From Nitriliruptor sp040882055 (GTDB lineage Bacteria > Actinomycetota > Nitriliruptoria > Nitriliruptorales > Nitriliruptoraceae), in the NCBI GenBank assembly GCA_040882055.1, contig JBBECA010000003.1, positions 1-8,911 of the forward strand: a DNA stretch of 8,911 bases. Direction: 5' to 3'. Made by a program: the position numbers and the translations under genes. This document shows, one piece after another, positions 1-6,191 of the stretch (the first letter of the stretch is position 1; each line of letters opens with the position of its first letter). The notes beneath the pieces are model-generated. The model searched no databases. It worked only from the letters and a program-made list of their open reading frames with translations, and was not told the origin of the DNA.

Positions 1-493
1 CGGTGATGCCGACCTCGGCGAGCAGGCGCTTGGCGTAGGTGCCGACGACGACGCGTGCGGCCGTCTCGCGGGCCGAAGCCCGTTCGAGGGCGTCGCGGAC
101 GTCGTCGTAGCCGTACTTGAGCGCGGCGGTGAGGTCGGCGTGGCCGGGGCGGGGGCGGGTGAGCTTCTGCCCACGGCCGGTGGCACGGATCTCGTCGAGG
201 TCGCCCCGAGGTTCGGGGTCCATCGCATCGACCCACTTCGGCCACTCGGTGTTGTGGATGACGACGCTGACCGGCGAACCGAGCGTGACACCGTGCCGGA
301 CGCCCCCGAGGACCTCGATGCGGTCCTGCTCGAACGACATCCGCGGTGACCGGCCGTGCCCGAGCCGGCGGCGGGCGAGCTCAGCCTGCAGCTGCTCGGA
401 CGAGACCTCGAGGCCGGCTGGCAGCCCCTCGAGGGTCGCGACGAGGGCCGGTCCGTGGGACTCCCCCGCGGTCAGGGAACGCAGACGCGGCAC
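1..493 (-). CDS. aroC: Chorismate synthase, N-terminal 164 residues (3' end beyond window)
   Basis: Chorismate synthase converts 5-enolpyruvylshikimate-3-phosphate to chorismate, the last shared step of aromatic amino-acid biosynthesis. It is cytosolic and needs reduced FMN. The frame reads from position 493 to the left edge with no stop. It has the family N-terminal signature TAGESHGPALVATLEGLPAG (residues 8-27), then RRRLGHGRSPRM (41-52), FEQDRIEVLGGVRHG (54-68), the NTEWPKW motif (81-87), RPRPGHADL (113-121) and the ASARETAARV segment (139-148). About 164 of a usual 360-400 residues are present. The start chosen is GTG at 493-491 because it places residue 8 at the family's usual distance from the N terminus; GAGG lies 7 nt upstream (501-504). 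It follows the minor-pilin genes by 71 nt on the same strand, so it may be partly read through from the pilus operon. Identity is very secure; the exact start is slightly less so. Confidence 0.95.
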   Translation of the reverse strand, partial: MPRLRSLTAGESHGPALVATLEGLPAGLEVSSEQLQAELARRRLGHGRSPRMSFEQDRIEVLGGVRHGVTLGSPVSVVIHNTEWPKWVDAMDPEPRGDLDEIRATGRGQKLTRPRPGHADLTAALKYGYDDVRDALERASARETAARVVVGTYAKRLLAEVGIT

Positions 494-518
494 GGGCGAG
501 CCTCGGAGACGACGGACG

Positions 519-550
519 GGCGGAGGTCAGCGCCCGAGCCTACCTCTGCC
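519..550 (-). terminator. Candidate hairpin between the PilX-like gene and aroC
   Basis: On the minus-strand RNA an imperfect stem pairs GGC-A-GAGGT (548-550, 547, 542-546) with ACCTC-C-GCC (523-527, 522, 519-521), with a 14-nt loop. No U-tract follows, so this is not a canonical intrinsic terminator. The ACCTCC arm could instead pair with an upstream GGAGGT copied at 557-562, giving two mutually exclusive structures. It could reduce pilus-operon readthrough into aroC, or be chance in GC-rich DNA. Confidence 0.25.
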
Positions 551-564
551 GGTCGAACCTCCAT

Positions 565-1923
565 CTACAGCTCGTTCCACGCGCCGACTCGTAGACCCGC
601 ATCGACATCGAGGACGACGTCACCGTCGTAGACGATGTAGATGTTGCCGTGGATCCGGTTGCTACTGATCGGTGAGCCAACCGTGGACGGAGTCCCCTCG
701 GGGTCACCGCGATCCTGCGCGAGGATGATGCCCCACTCCCCGCTGCCCTCAGAACCCAGGTTGCCCCCCCACTCCACCTGCTCCCCGGCGATGACAGCCC
801 CCGATTCGGCGTTGCCGAGGGACACGATGTCGCGGTCCGCGATGACCGCGACGGCCGGGTCGTACGGTGTCCACTCGGTGCTGCCACCGATGGAGACGTT
901 CCCGGAGGCTCCTCCTGCGCCACTTGGGTCCTTCTCGACGTAGAGCGTCACATCGTCCAAGTTCTGTTTCCCCTTGACGTCGACGTTCTGCTGGTAGACG
1001 TAGAAGATGCCGGTCGACGCCCCGTTGCCGCTCTTGCCCCAGGTGTCGTGCTTGTGCACCCATCCCTGCCACTTCGACGGCGGCACCTCTTCAGCTGCCG
1101 CGTCACAGGGGCCCTGCGGCGACGGATAGCGCATCACACCACCCGGACACAGGTCGAACCAGACATCCTTCGGATAGTTGGTGTGATCGAGGTAGTGCTC
1201 GCGCGCCGTGATGCGCGGGATCCGGATCGTCGGTTCCGCAGGTTCGCACTCACCGCTCCCCCCGGCTCCGATCACGGCGTTCCCTGGGGCGCACCCGCTG
1301 GATGCCGTAGCCGTCTGCGAGATCGTCGGTGTTCCGCTGAAGCTGAGCGAGCCGTTGGTGTGCACCGCGCCGGCGTCACCGGCGATGTCGACGTTGCCGG
1401 AGATCTCGAGTGGGCCTTCCGTGAGGACGGCGTGAGTAGGCCGGAACGGGTCGGCCGTCAGGTTGTAGACGACGACACGTACGTGTCGGGTGGTCCCGTC
1501 CAGAACGCTGACGCCGTAGACACGTCCCTCTGGCCCATCGACGGACGGGTGCTCAGGACGGATGCCGAAGCCGAAGTGGCCCTCGTGCCAGACGGCGTTG
1601 CCTGGGAGCTCGCCGGTCTCTTCGAACGTCTCGAAGGCATCGAGCGCCAGCCCGGCCGCCCATGACCGCTCGTCATCGCCGGCTCCGGGCGGTGTGTGAC
1701 CGGTGTCGAAGGTGCGATCTTCGACCATGGAGGCCACCACACGATCCGCACCTGCCTCCGCGGTGTGCAAGGCGTCGTCGTGGTCCCGGGTACTGGCGGT
1801 CGCTCGAAGGTTGGTCTGCGCGACCGACAGGATCACCAGGGCGACCCCGCCCACGATGATGCTCGCCAGGAGTGCCGTCACCAGGGCGGCTCCTTGCTCA
1901 TCGGCAGAACGATCAGTCCACAT
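565..1923 (-). CDS. PilX-like minor pilin / pilus assembly protein with possible beta-helical regions
   Basis: A 452-aa membrane-anchored protein. The N terminus resembles the PilX family: a short basic/acidic leader, Gly11, then AALVTALLASII and a hydrophobic helix to about residue 37, followed by the TAEAGADRVV segment (54-63) typical of PilX-type proteins. The position corresponding to the pilin Glu5 is Thr16. The long C-terminal part is Gly/Ser/Asn-rich with short alternating strands (for example ISGNVDIAGDAGAVHTNGSL at 174-193, and 303-436), suggesting stacked beta turns like those of polymer-forming or beta-helical proteins. Cysteines at 211, 226, 259 and 273 may form disulfides outside the cell. 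The gene starts at ATG 1923, overlapping the preceding minor-pilin gene by 11 nt; GTGAGG lies 8 nt upstream. As the last of three minor-pilin genes it probably belongs to the priming/tip complex. The PilX-like assignment is good; the specific function of the beta-rich region is unknown. Confidence 0.82.
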   Translation of the reverse strand: MWTDRSADEQGAALVTALLASIIVGGVALVILSVAQTNLRATASTRDHDDALHTAEAGADRVVASMVEDRTFDTGHTPPGAGDDERSWAAGLALDAFETFEETGELPGNAVWHEGHFGFGIRPEHPSVDGPEGRVYGVSVLDGTTRHVRVVVYNLTADPFRPTHAVLTEGPLEISGNVDIAGDAGAVHTNGSLSFSGTPTISQTATASSGCAPGNAVIGAGGSGECEPAEPTIRIPRITAREHYLDHTNYPKDVWFDLCPGGVMRYPSPQGPCDAAAEEVPPSKWQGWVHKHDTWGKSGNGASTGIFYVYQQNVDVKGKQNLDDVTLYVEKDPSGAGGASGNVSIGGSTEWTPYDPAVAVIADRDIVSLGNAESGAVIAGEQVEWGGNLGSEGSGEWGIILAQDRGDPEGTPSTVGSPISSNRIHGNIYIVYDGDVVLDVDAGLRVGAWNEL

Positions 1924-2461
1924 TTCGCAGCCTCACTGATCCGTCGAGCGCCGTGTCGTGCAGACCGCGGTGGCCCAGGATGCTCACCGCGATATCGATG
2001 ACGCGCGTGTTCGGTGGCTCGTCCTTGCAATCGAACACATCGGCCACCTCGAGTTGCCGCGCGAGGGTGCGTTTCACCGTTGGAGCGTCGGCCGTCCACC
2101 GTTGGAGCGCCCCGACACCGTCGGTCACGTCGAGGGTGTAGGTGACGAGCTCGTCCGACTGCAGGAGTCCGTCCCGATCGCTGTCGAGCCAGAAGCTCAG
2201 CTCCCGAGGGTCACACGGCGCCGTCGGGCCGCCGGAGGGGTACAACCGTTTCGCCTCCCTCAGCTCGTCCTGGGTGCGGATCAGCCCAGCGCGGGCTTCG
2301 GCCAGGACGTCACTGATCTCCACCACCTGCGACTGTGCTCGCAACATGGAGATGGTGACCGAGACGATCGCGCCGGCGATGACGCCCGTCATGGCCATGA
2401 CGACGAGCAACTCCACCAGAGTGAACCCCGCCTCCCGCCGACGGGACCGCCGCCCGGTCAC
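1913..2461 (-). CDS. PulG/PilW-like minor pilin with EF-hand-like loop
   Basis: A 182-aa type IV prepilin-like protein. A 12-residue basic leader ends in Gly12, and mature residues begin FTLVELLVVMAMTG with Glu at +5 (Glu17), the type III signal recognised by the prepilin peptidase. A hydrophobic alpha1 helix runs to about residue 40, then an amphipathic stretch to 75. The globular part contains FWLDSDRDGLLQSDE (90-104), a match to a canonical EF-hand Ca loop (D93, D95, D97, G98, E104), followed by a VTYTLD strand. Cys83 and Cys145 may pair. The start is set at GTG 2461-2459, which overlaps the upstream stop as GTGA. A longer frame from 2566 is possible but would give an unusual 47-residue leader. 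No good Shine-Dalgarno is visible, so translation is probably coupled to the upstream gene. Its position between PilV-like and PilX-like genes suggests the PilW or FimT slot of a minor-pilin complex. Confidence 0.88.
   Translation of the reverse strand: MTGRRSRRREAGFTLVELLVVMAMTGVIAGAIVSVTISMLRAQSQVVEISDVLAEARAGLIRTQDELREAKRLYPSGGPTAPCDPRELSFWLDSDRDGLLQSDELVTYTLDVTDGVGALQRWTADAPTVKRTLARQLEVADVFDCKDEPPNTRVIDIAVSILGHRGLHDTALDGSVRLRNVD
2150..2185 (-). other. EF-hand-like Ca2+-binding loop in PulG/PilW-like minor pilin
   Basis: Codons 93-104 encode DSDRDGLLQSDE. This has Asp at loop positions 1, 3 and 5, Gly at 6, a hydrophobic residue at 8 and Glu at 12, the canonical EF-hand ligand pattern. 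Calcium binding is inferred from the motif only; flanking helices of a true EF-hand are not evident, so it is more likely a stand-alone DxDxDG loop in a beta-rich pilin domain. Confidence 0.6.
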
Positions 2462-4029
2462 GGGAAGACCACTGTGACGCTGGCGTCCCGGTCCGCAGTG
2501 CCGTACCCGAGAAGACAATCCGCGACCGCTTGCGGGCCGGGCTCCTCGAGAGGGTCCCCATCCCACGGCGGTTCCGGTGGGCGTCGGCAGCCGACGGTCA
2601 ACGCCAGCTCATCCCCGGGTGCGAACTCGGCGCCAGCGAACGTGAGACCGGTGTGCTCGCCCCAGGTAGTGCTCAGGAACAGCCCCGCGTCCGCAACCTC
2701 GGTGAGTTGCTCGGGACCGGAACCGTCCGCCGGAAGGCGCTCGACCCGATACCACACCTCCGGCATGACGCCTTGGTCGGCGTCCATCGCTATCCAGAGG
2801 GTGATGTGGCCGCCGGTGACCGTACGCGCCGAGTCGAACCGGTACGTCCAACGGGCAGCTTGGTACGGCTCCTCGTCAGCACCTGGCTCGGCAGGCTCCA
2901 AGCTGAGGCCCTGGATACCGTCGCGATCGTAGTCGGGAAGCGGGACGGGATCGGGCGGGATGGAGTTCATCCCGAAGCTCGTGGCGCCGTCCCACGCCTG
3001 GTCGCCGACGTCCCCGAGGTCGTCGACCTCCGGGTACAGGAAGAGCTCTCGTTCCCGTTCCACCTCGACGATGTTTGAGAGCGGCCGCTCCCGATCCTCC
3101 ATGAACTCCGAGCTGATGACGATACCGACCTCGAACTGGGACGGTGCGACGTCGTAGTCGCCGGGGAGCTTGTAGCAGATCGCGATGCCGACCCGCTCCC
3201 CCGACTCGACGTAAGCGGCTGCATCGGTGGGAACCGAGAACGAACTGGTCGAGCCGATCTCCTCCGTGTCCGTCGGGTCGTCGACATCGAAGAGGTAGGC
3301 GTAGGTGTCGAGAGGGTCCGGCCAACTCCCGGGGGGTGTGATCGTTGCCGGCTGAACCGCGGGTGGCATCTCGACCGTGTAACGGTCGCGCACGCCGCGG
3401 TTCACGAGCGCGTGCTCGGCACACACGTCACTGCCACGCATCCCGCGGATCGTCTGGACCTGGGGCGTCACATCGAACTCGGGCTGACCGAGCCCTCGCT
3501 CGGCCTCCGCCACCAGCGTCGAGAAACGAACTTCGCGGTACGCACCGCCAGGACCATCGTAGGTCACGACTGCCGTCACACGGCGCGATGCCATCGAATC
3601 CGGAGGCTGCGTCACGACCGTGATGAGCGACAGCGTCCCTTCGGTCCGCGTGTGAGCCGCGCCGGTCACGGCGCCGGTCGGCGTGATGATCGTCAGTTCC
3701 CCGGCTCCCGGTGACGATCGCGTCCCCTGCTCGTGGTCGAAGTTCGCCGGTGTGAATGCATCTCCTTCGCGGAGCGCGATCGCTGACCACGGGTACGAGC
3801 GCACCACCTCGAGAGATTCGGTGGCCATCGCGGTGGCTTGCTGACGCAACTGGCTGTCGGACATGGCGCGCAGGCTGGCGAACGCAGCGCTCGCGATCGC
3901 GAGGAGTGCGACGGAGAGGATGAACGCGGCGATCATGAACTCGACCATGCCGAACCCACGCTGGTCGTTGTGGCGCGCTGCAGCGGACCACCCAAGGTGG
4001 TCCGGGTTGCGCTCACCTCTCAACCGCAT
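2458..4029 (-). CDS. Large (523-aa) PilV-like modular minor pilin
   Basis: A type IV prepilin with an unusually large C-terminal extension; minor pilins are usually 130-250 aa. A 25-residue leader ends in Gly25, then FGMVEFMIAAFILSV with Glu at +5 (Glu30) and a hydrophobic alpha1 helix to about residue 52. Residues 55-180 look like the pilin body (TESLEVVRSYPW, then beta-strand segments). From about 183 to 330 there is an Ig-like beta region containing VCAEHALVNRGVRDRY. A linker carries the acidic loop DYDRDG (366-371). A second beta-rich domain at about 380-523 has WTYRFDS, HITLWIAMD and ELALTVGC. Cysteines at 203, 285, 481 and 505 could form two disulfides. The start is ATG 4029 with GAGGG 5 nt upstream. 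The gene begins the minor-pilin trio after a 97-nt gap and overlaps the next gene by 4 nt (GTGA). A tip adhesin role is inferred from the modular architecture, not shown. Confidence 0.85.
   Translation of the reverse strand: MRLRGERNPDHLGWSAAARHNDQRGFGMVEFMIAAFILSVALLAIASAAFASLRAMSDSQLRQQATAMATESLEVVRSYPWSAIALREGDAFTPANFDHEQGTRSSPGAGELTIITPTGAVTGAAHTRTEGTLSLITVVTQPPDSMASRRVTAVVTYDGPGGAYREVRFSTLVAEAERGLGQPEFDVTPQVQTIRGMRGSDVCAEHALVNRGVRDRYTVEMPPAVQPATITPPGSWPDPLDTYAYLFDVDDPTDTEEIGSTSSFSVPTDAAAYVESGERVGIAICYKLPGDYDVAPSQFEVGIVISSEFMEDRERPLSNIVEVERERELFLYPEVDDLGDVGDQAWDGATSFGMNSIPPDPVPLPDYDRDGIQGLSLEPAEPGADEEPYQAARWTYRFDSARTVTGGHITLWIAMDADQGVMPEVWYRVERLPADGSGPEQLTEVADAGLFLSTTWGEHTGLTFAGAEFAPGDELALTVGCRRPPEPPWDGDPLEEPGPQAVADCLLGYGTADRDASVTVVFP
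2917..2934 (-). other. DxDxDG acidic loop in PilV-like modular pilin
   Basis: Codons 366-371 encode DYDRDG, three alternating Asp residues followed by Gly, as in Ca2+-binding DxDxDG loops. A Glu lies at 378, 13th rather than 12th from the first Asp, so the fit to the full EF-hand loop is imperfect. It sits in the linker between the two extra beta-rich regions, where metal could stiffen the junction. Inference from motif only. Confidence 0.4.
3984..4004 (-). repeat. Perfect 9-bp inverted repeat inside the PilV-like leader codons
   Basis: The arms CGGACCACC (3984-3992) and GGTGGTCCG (3996-4004) are exact reverse complements separated by 3 nt. In the mRNA the hairpin begins 26 nt into the coding sequence and spans codons 9-16, before the prepilin cleavage site. 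It could affect translation or mRNA decay near the start; chance is possible in GC-rich DNA, although a perfect 9-bp stem with a 3-nt loop at this place is notable. Confidence 0.6.
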
Positions 4030-4098
4030 GGTCGCCCTCGCGTGGCGCTACTCGTGAGGCGCCCTCTTGAGAACTTCGGCCCCCTCGGTCTGAACCTT

Positions 4099-4132
4099 AA
4101 GTGGTGGCGCGCAAGGGGCGCCTGCCTCACTT
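4099..4132 (-). terminator. Two-part stem-loop overlapping the stop of the PilP-like gene
   Basis: On the minus strand AAGTG (4128-4132) pairs with CACTT (4099-4103), and inside it GGCGC pairs with GCGCC around a 7-nt loop. The outer arm contains the TGA stop of the PilP-like gene (4127-4129). No U-tract follows. The structure marks the boundary between the assembly-platform genes and the minor pilins and could be a weak terminator or a processing/stability element. No convincing promoter was seen in the rest of the 97-nt gap (4030-4126). Confidence 0.3.
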
Positions 4133-4909
4133 CAAGACGCGGTCGCCAGCGCAGAGTCGGAACGCATCGTCACCGTAGAGCAGGGACGCACACTCGCCAT
4201 CGATCGCTCTGAGCTCGAAGCTGCCGGCGAACCGCTCGCCGCGGCGCACCTCGTAGATGGTCGAGTCGACCTGGACGATGGCCACGGGCGTGCCGGTGTC
4301 GTCGGTACGGATGTCCACGACGGAGACGATACGACCGTCGCAGTTCGCCTGACCGTTGGTGCGGCAGCCACCGCTCGGTGGTGTACTCGGAGGCGACTCA
4401 CCCGGTGGCGGCGTGCTACCCGGTGGCGTGGTGCCTGGGTCCGGGTCCGTACCGGGAGGAAGATCGGACTGGTCGGGGTCATCGGGCGTCCCGGGAGATG
4501 CGGGGTCCTCCGGTGCTGTGGGAAGGCCTTCGCCGGCCCCGTCGCCCGGTGCGGAGGCACCTTCGGCGGATTCAGGGACGACCGGGTCGAAGGGGTCGCG
4601 TTCGAGGAAGACCTCGTACGTGACGAGAGGAAGGGGGGTCTCGTCGCCCGTCGCGGTACCCGCATCCGGGGCAGGCGCGGGCGTCGTCGAACCACCGGAC
4701 CCGGCATCATCGCTCGGAGCGCGGCTCGCAGTCGGCTCCGACGGATCGGTTACCTCCTGCTGGGCGTCGTCGCCGAGCAGGAGTGGCACGAGGATGAGGA
4801 ACCAGACCGCGATCGCGAGGAGGATGGCCGCGAGGCCCGCTGCGATCAGGATCAACCGACTGCGGCCCACCGAGGTCGCTGCAGGTTCGACCGTCTCGTC
4901 GGCGCTCAC
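4127..4909 (-). CDS. PilP-like membrane-anchored pilus assembly protein
   Basis: A 260-aa bitopic protein in the pilP slot after pilO. A short cytoplasmic N terminus precedes a membrane helix at about 19-46. Then comes a long Pro/Gly/Ser/Thr/Asp-rich linker (about 50-180), interrupted by TYEVFLERDPFDPVVP (97-112), whose RDPF motif recalls the RDPF segment of PilP proteins. A compact C-terminal domain (about 182-260) contains VDIRTDDTGTPVAIVQVDST, a YEVRRGERF turn and a closing GDRVLK strand, resembling the small beta domain of PilP/GspC. Cysteines at 182, 190, 240 and 253 suggest two disulfides outside the membrane. It has no lipobox, unlike the PilP lipoproteins of Gram-negatives. The start is GTG 4909-4907, overlapping the pilO stop as GTGA. 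It probably pairs with PilN/PilO in the alignment complex. The context is strong, but similarity is too low to name it PilP with certainty. Confidence 0.72.
   Translation of the reverse strand: MSADETVEPAATSVGRSRLILIAAGLAAILLAIAVWFLILVPLLLGDDAQQEVTDPSEPTASRAPSDDAGSGGSTTPAPAPDAGTATGDETPLPLVTYEVFLERDPFDPVVPESAEGASAPGDGAGEGLPTAPEDPASPGTPDDPDQSDLPPGTDPDPGTTPPGSTPPPGESPPSTPPSGGCRTNGQANCDGRIVSVVDIRTDDTGTPVAIVQVDSTIYEVRRGERFAGSFELRAIDGECASLLYGDDAFRLCAGDRVLK
4370..4558 (-). repeat. Pro/Gly/Thr/Asp-rich low-complexity linker
   Basis: Codons 118-180 of the PilP-like gene encode a low-complexity run with PPG, TPP and DPD units repeated irregularly. It looks like a flexible, extended spacer between the membrane helix/RDPF segment and the C-terminal domain, long enough to cross part of a thick cell wall. 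That purpose is inferred. Confidence 0.6.
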
Positions 4910-5562
4910 TGGTCACCCTCTTCGTCGGTCTCGACCTCCACGTCGACATCGACGTCCGCCTCGCCTTCGGGGTCTTCTTCGCTCGGCACGACGGCCTCGC
5001 CATCGGTGAGGGCCGGGGGTGTGGGCAGGACCGCGAACATCCGTCCGGTCACGACCGTCACGAGGTCTGGGGCCTCCTCACCGATGCTGAGGGCTGCGGA
5101 ATCCCAGACGATGCCGCGGGGAGTGATGTCCGGTTCCTCGATGCGGCGGAGCACGTCGATGACCTGGAAGTAGGTGCCGTCGAACTCGGCGGTGAGCCCG
5201 AGCACGTAGAGGCCTTCCGAGCCCTCGACCGGTTCCGGTCGGGACGGTGCCACCGAGACCAGCGTCAAGCCGGCATCATCGGCAGCCTGCTGGAGCTGAC
5301 GTAGCGCCGAGGGAAGGGCGGTGTCTCGAGGCAGGAGCGACTCGGCCGCCGCGTGCTCGGCCTGCAACTGTGGCGCCTGCTCACGGACGGCCTGTAGCGC
5401 GACGATCCGCGATCGTGCGGCCGCCTGTTGGGCCTCGACCTCGACGATCTGTGCCTCGACGGCTTCGAGTTCATCGGCTCGTGGCGACCACAACAGCAGG
5501 TACCAGATCACCAGGACGAGGATCAGCGCGAGAACAGCGAGCAACACGGTCGTCCGCTTCAT
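4906..5562 (-). CDS. pilO: Type IV pilus inner-membrane alignment protein PilO
   Basis: A 218-aa bitopic protein that in T4P systems heterodimerises with PilN to form the alignment complex around the platform. It begins with MKRTT and one membrane helix (about 6-24). A coiled coil follows (about 28-75), rich in Glu, Gln and Ala. Then comes a ferredoxin-like domain (about 78-180) with ALPSALRQLQQAADDAGLTL, TAEFDGTYFQVIDVLRRIEE and a VVTGRMFAVLP closing strand, the usual PilO order. The C-terminal 35 residues are an acidic tail. The start is ATG 5562-5560, with GGAGG (5570-5574) 7 nt upstream, and it overlaps the pilN stop as ATGA. The fold order, length and place between pilN and the PilP-like gene make the assignment firm. 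Confidence 0.9.
   Translation of the reverse strand: MKRTTVLLAVLALILVLVIWYLLLWSPRADELEAVEAQIVEVEAQQAAARSRIVALQAVREQAPQLQAEHAAAESLLPRDTALPSALRQLQQAADDAGLTLVSVAPSRPEPVEGSEGLYVLGLTAEFDGTYFQVIDVLRRIEEPDITPRGIVWDSAALSIGEEAPDLVTVVTGRMFAVLPTPPALTDGEAVVPSEEDPEGEADVDVDVEVETDEEGDQ
4909..5013 (-). repeat. Acidic tail with Asp-Val repeats at the PilO C terminus
   Basis: Codons 184-218 of pilO encode an acidic tail with a VDVDVDVEVE core; the DNA shows a matching near-repeat of GACGTC/GATGTC units. PilO proteins normally end after the ferredoxin-like domain, so this is an added low-complexity extension. It would lie outside the membrane; binding of cations or cell-wall components is conceivable but unproven. 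Confidence 0.6.
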
Positions 5563-6191
5563 CGCAGCGCCTCCGGAACCCCGTCGCTGTAGCGACCTGT
5601 GCGGATCTCCTCACCGAGGCCGATCTCGAGGTTGAAGCTGATGTAAGGCTCGTCGGGGTCGTCGAGGGTCGAGCTGGTGAAGAACAGCTCGCGGAACGCC
5701 GCCACCTTGTCGAACTCGAGGAGCAGTCGTTCCAACCCGGGTGCGTGGTTGCTGGCGCTCCGGCCCGAGAGCACCATCGTGCCGATCGTCCTCGACTCCG
5801 TGCCCGGGACGGGGACCGTCGGATCGACGTTCAACGTCAGAGAATCGAGCTCCGCATCGGACGGGATGACCGAAGCGATGTCCTGGAGGATCCCTGCCAG
5901 CGACGTCTCGTTCCCGAGGGCGGCAGCGATGAGCGTCTCCGAGTCCGCGATCCGTTGCTCGAGCTCGCTGAACTCGTCGAGCTGGTTGATCTCCGCCTGG
6001 AGGCTGAGGAGTACGGCCTGTTCGTCGGCGAGCCGTTCCTCGATGGCGGCGATGCGACCGTTCTGCCACATCGTCACCAAGGCGAGGATGAGAAGGACCA
6101 AGAGGCCAGTTGCGATCAGTCCGTTGCGCTGGCGCGCTGCCGCCTGGCGGGCGACCTGCTCCTGCGGCAGCAGGTTGACCCGGACGCTCAC
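5559..6191 (-). CDS. pilN: Type IV pilus assembly protein PilN
   Basis: A 210-aa bitopic protein. In T4P machines the cytoplasmic N-terminal tail of PilN docks into PilM through the I/V-N-L-L-P motif; here the N terminus is MSVRVNLLPQE. After this come a membrane helix (about 25-42), a coiled coil (about 46-92) and a ferredoxin-like domain (about 98-192) with SLAGILQDIASVIPSDAELD and a YISFNLEIGL closing strand. This is the complete PilN domain order and usual length. The start is GTG 6191-6189, overlapping the pilM stop as GTGA, with a GGGGGG run (6196-6201) just upstream serving as a Shine-Dalgarno-like site. Its product should bind PilM in the cytoplasm and PilO in the membrane. Confidence 0.93.
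   Translation of the reverse strand: MSVRVNLLPQEQVARQAAARQRNGLIATGLLVLLILALVTMWQNGRIAAIEERLADEQAVLLSLQAEINQLDEFSELEQRIADSETLIAAALGNETSLAGILQDIASVIPSDAELDSLTLNVDPTVPVPGTESRTIGTMVLSGRSASNHAPGLERLLLEFDKVAAFRELFFTSSTLDDPDEPYISFNLEIGLGEEIRTGRYSDGVPEALR
5570..5574 (-). promoter_or_regulatory. Shine-Dalgarno of pilO inside pilN
   Basis: GGAGG on the minus strand, 7 nt upstream of the pilO ATG and within the last codons of pilN. It is one of the strongest ribosome-binding sites in this operon and supports the ATG start despite the ATGA overlap. Confidence 0.7.

Noticed and set aside
2462..2566. N-terminal extension of the PulG/PilW-like gene to 2566
   Set aside because: It would overlap the preceding gene by 109 nt and give a 47-residue leader; GTG at 2461 gives a normal 12-residue leader and a GTGA overlap.
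1958..2932. 324-codon open frame on the plus strand
   Set aside because: It lies antisense to two clear prepilin genes, is rich in Arg/Pro/Ser without any domain, and arises from GC-rich codon bias.
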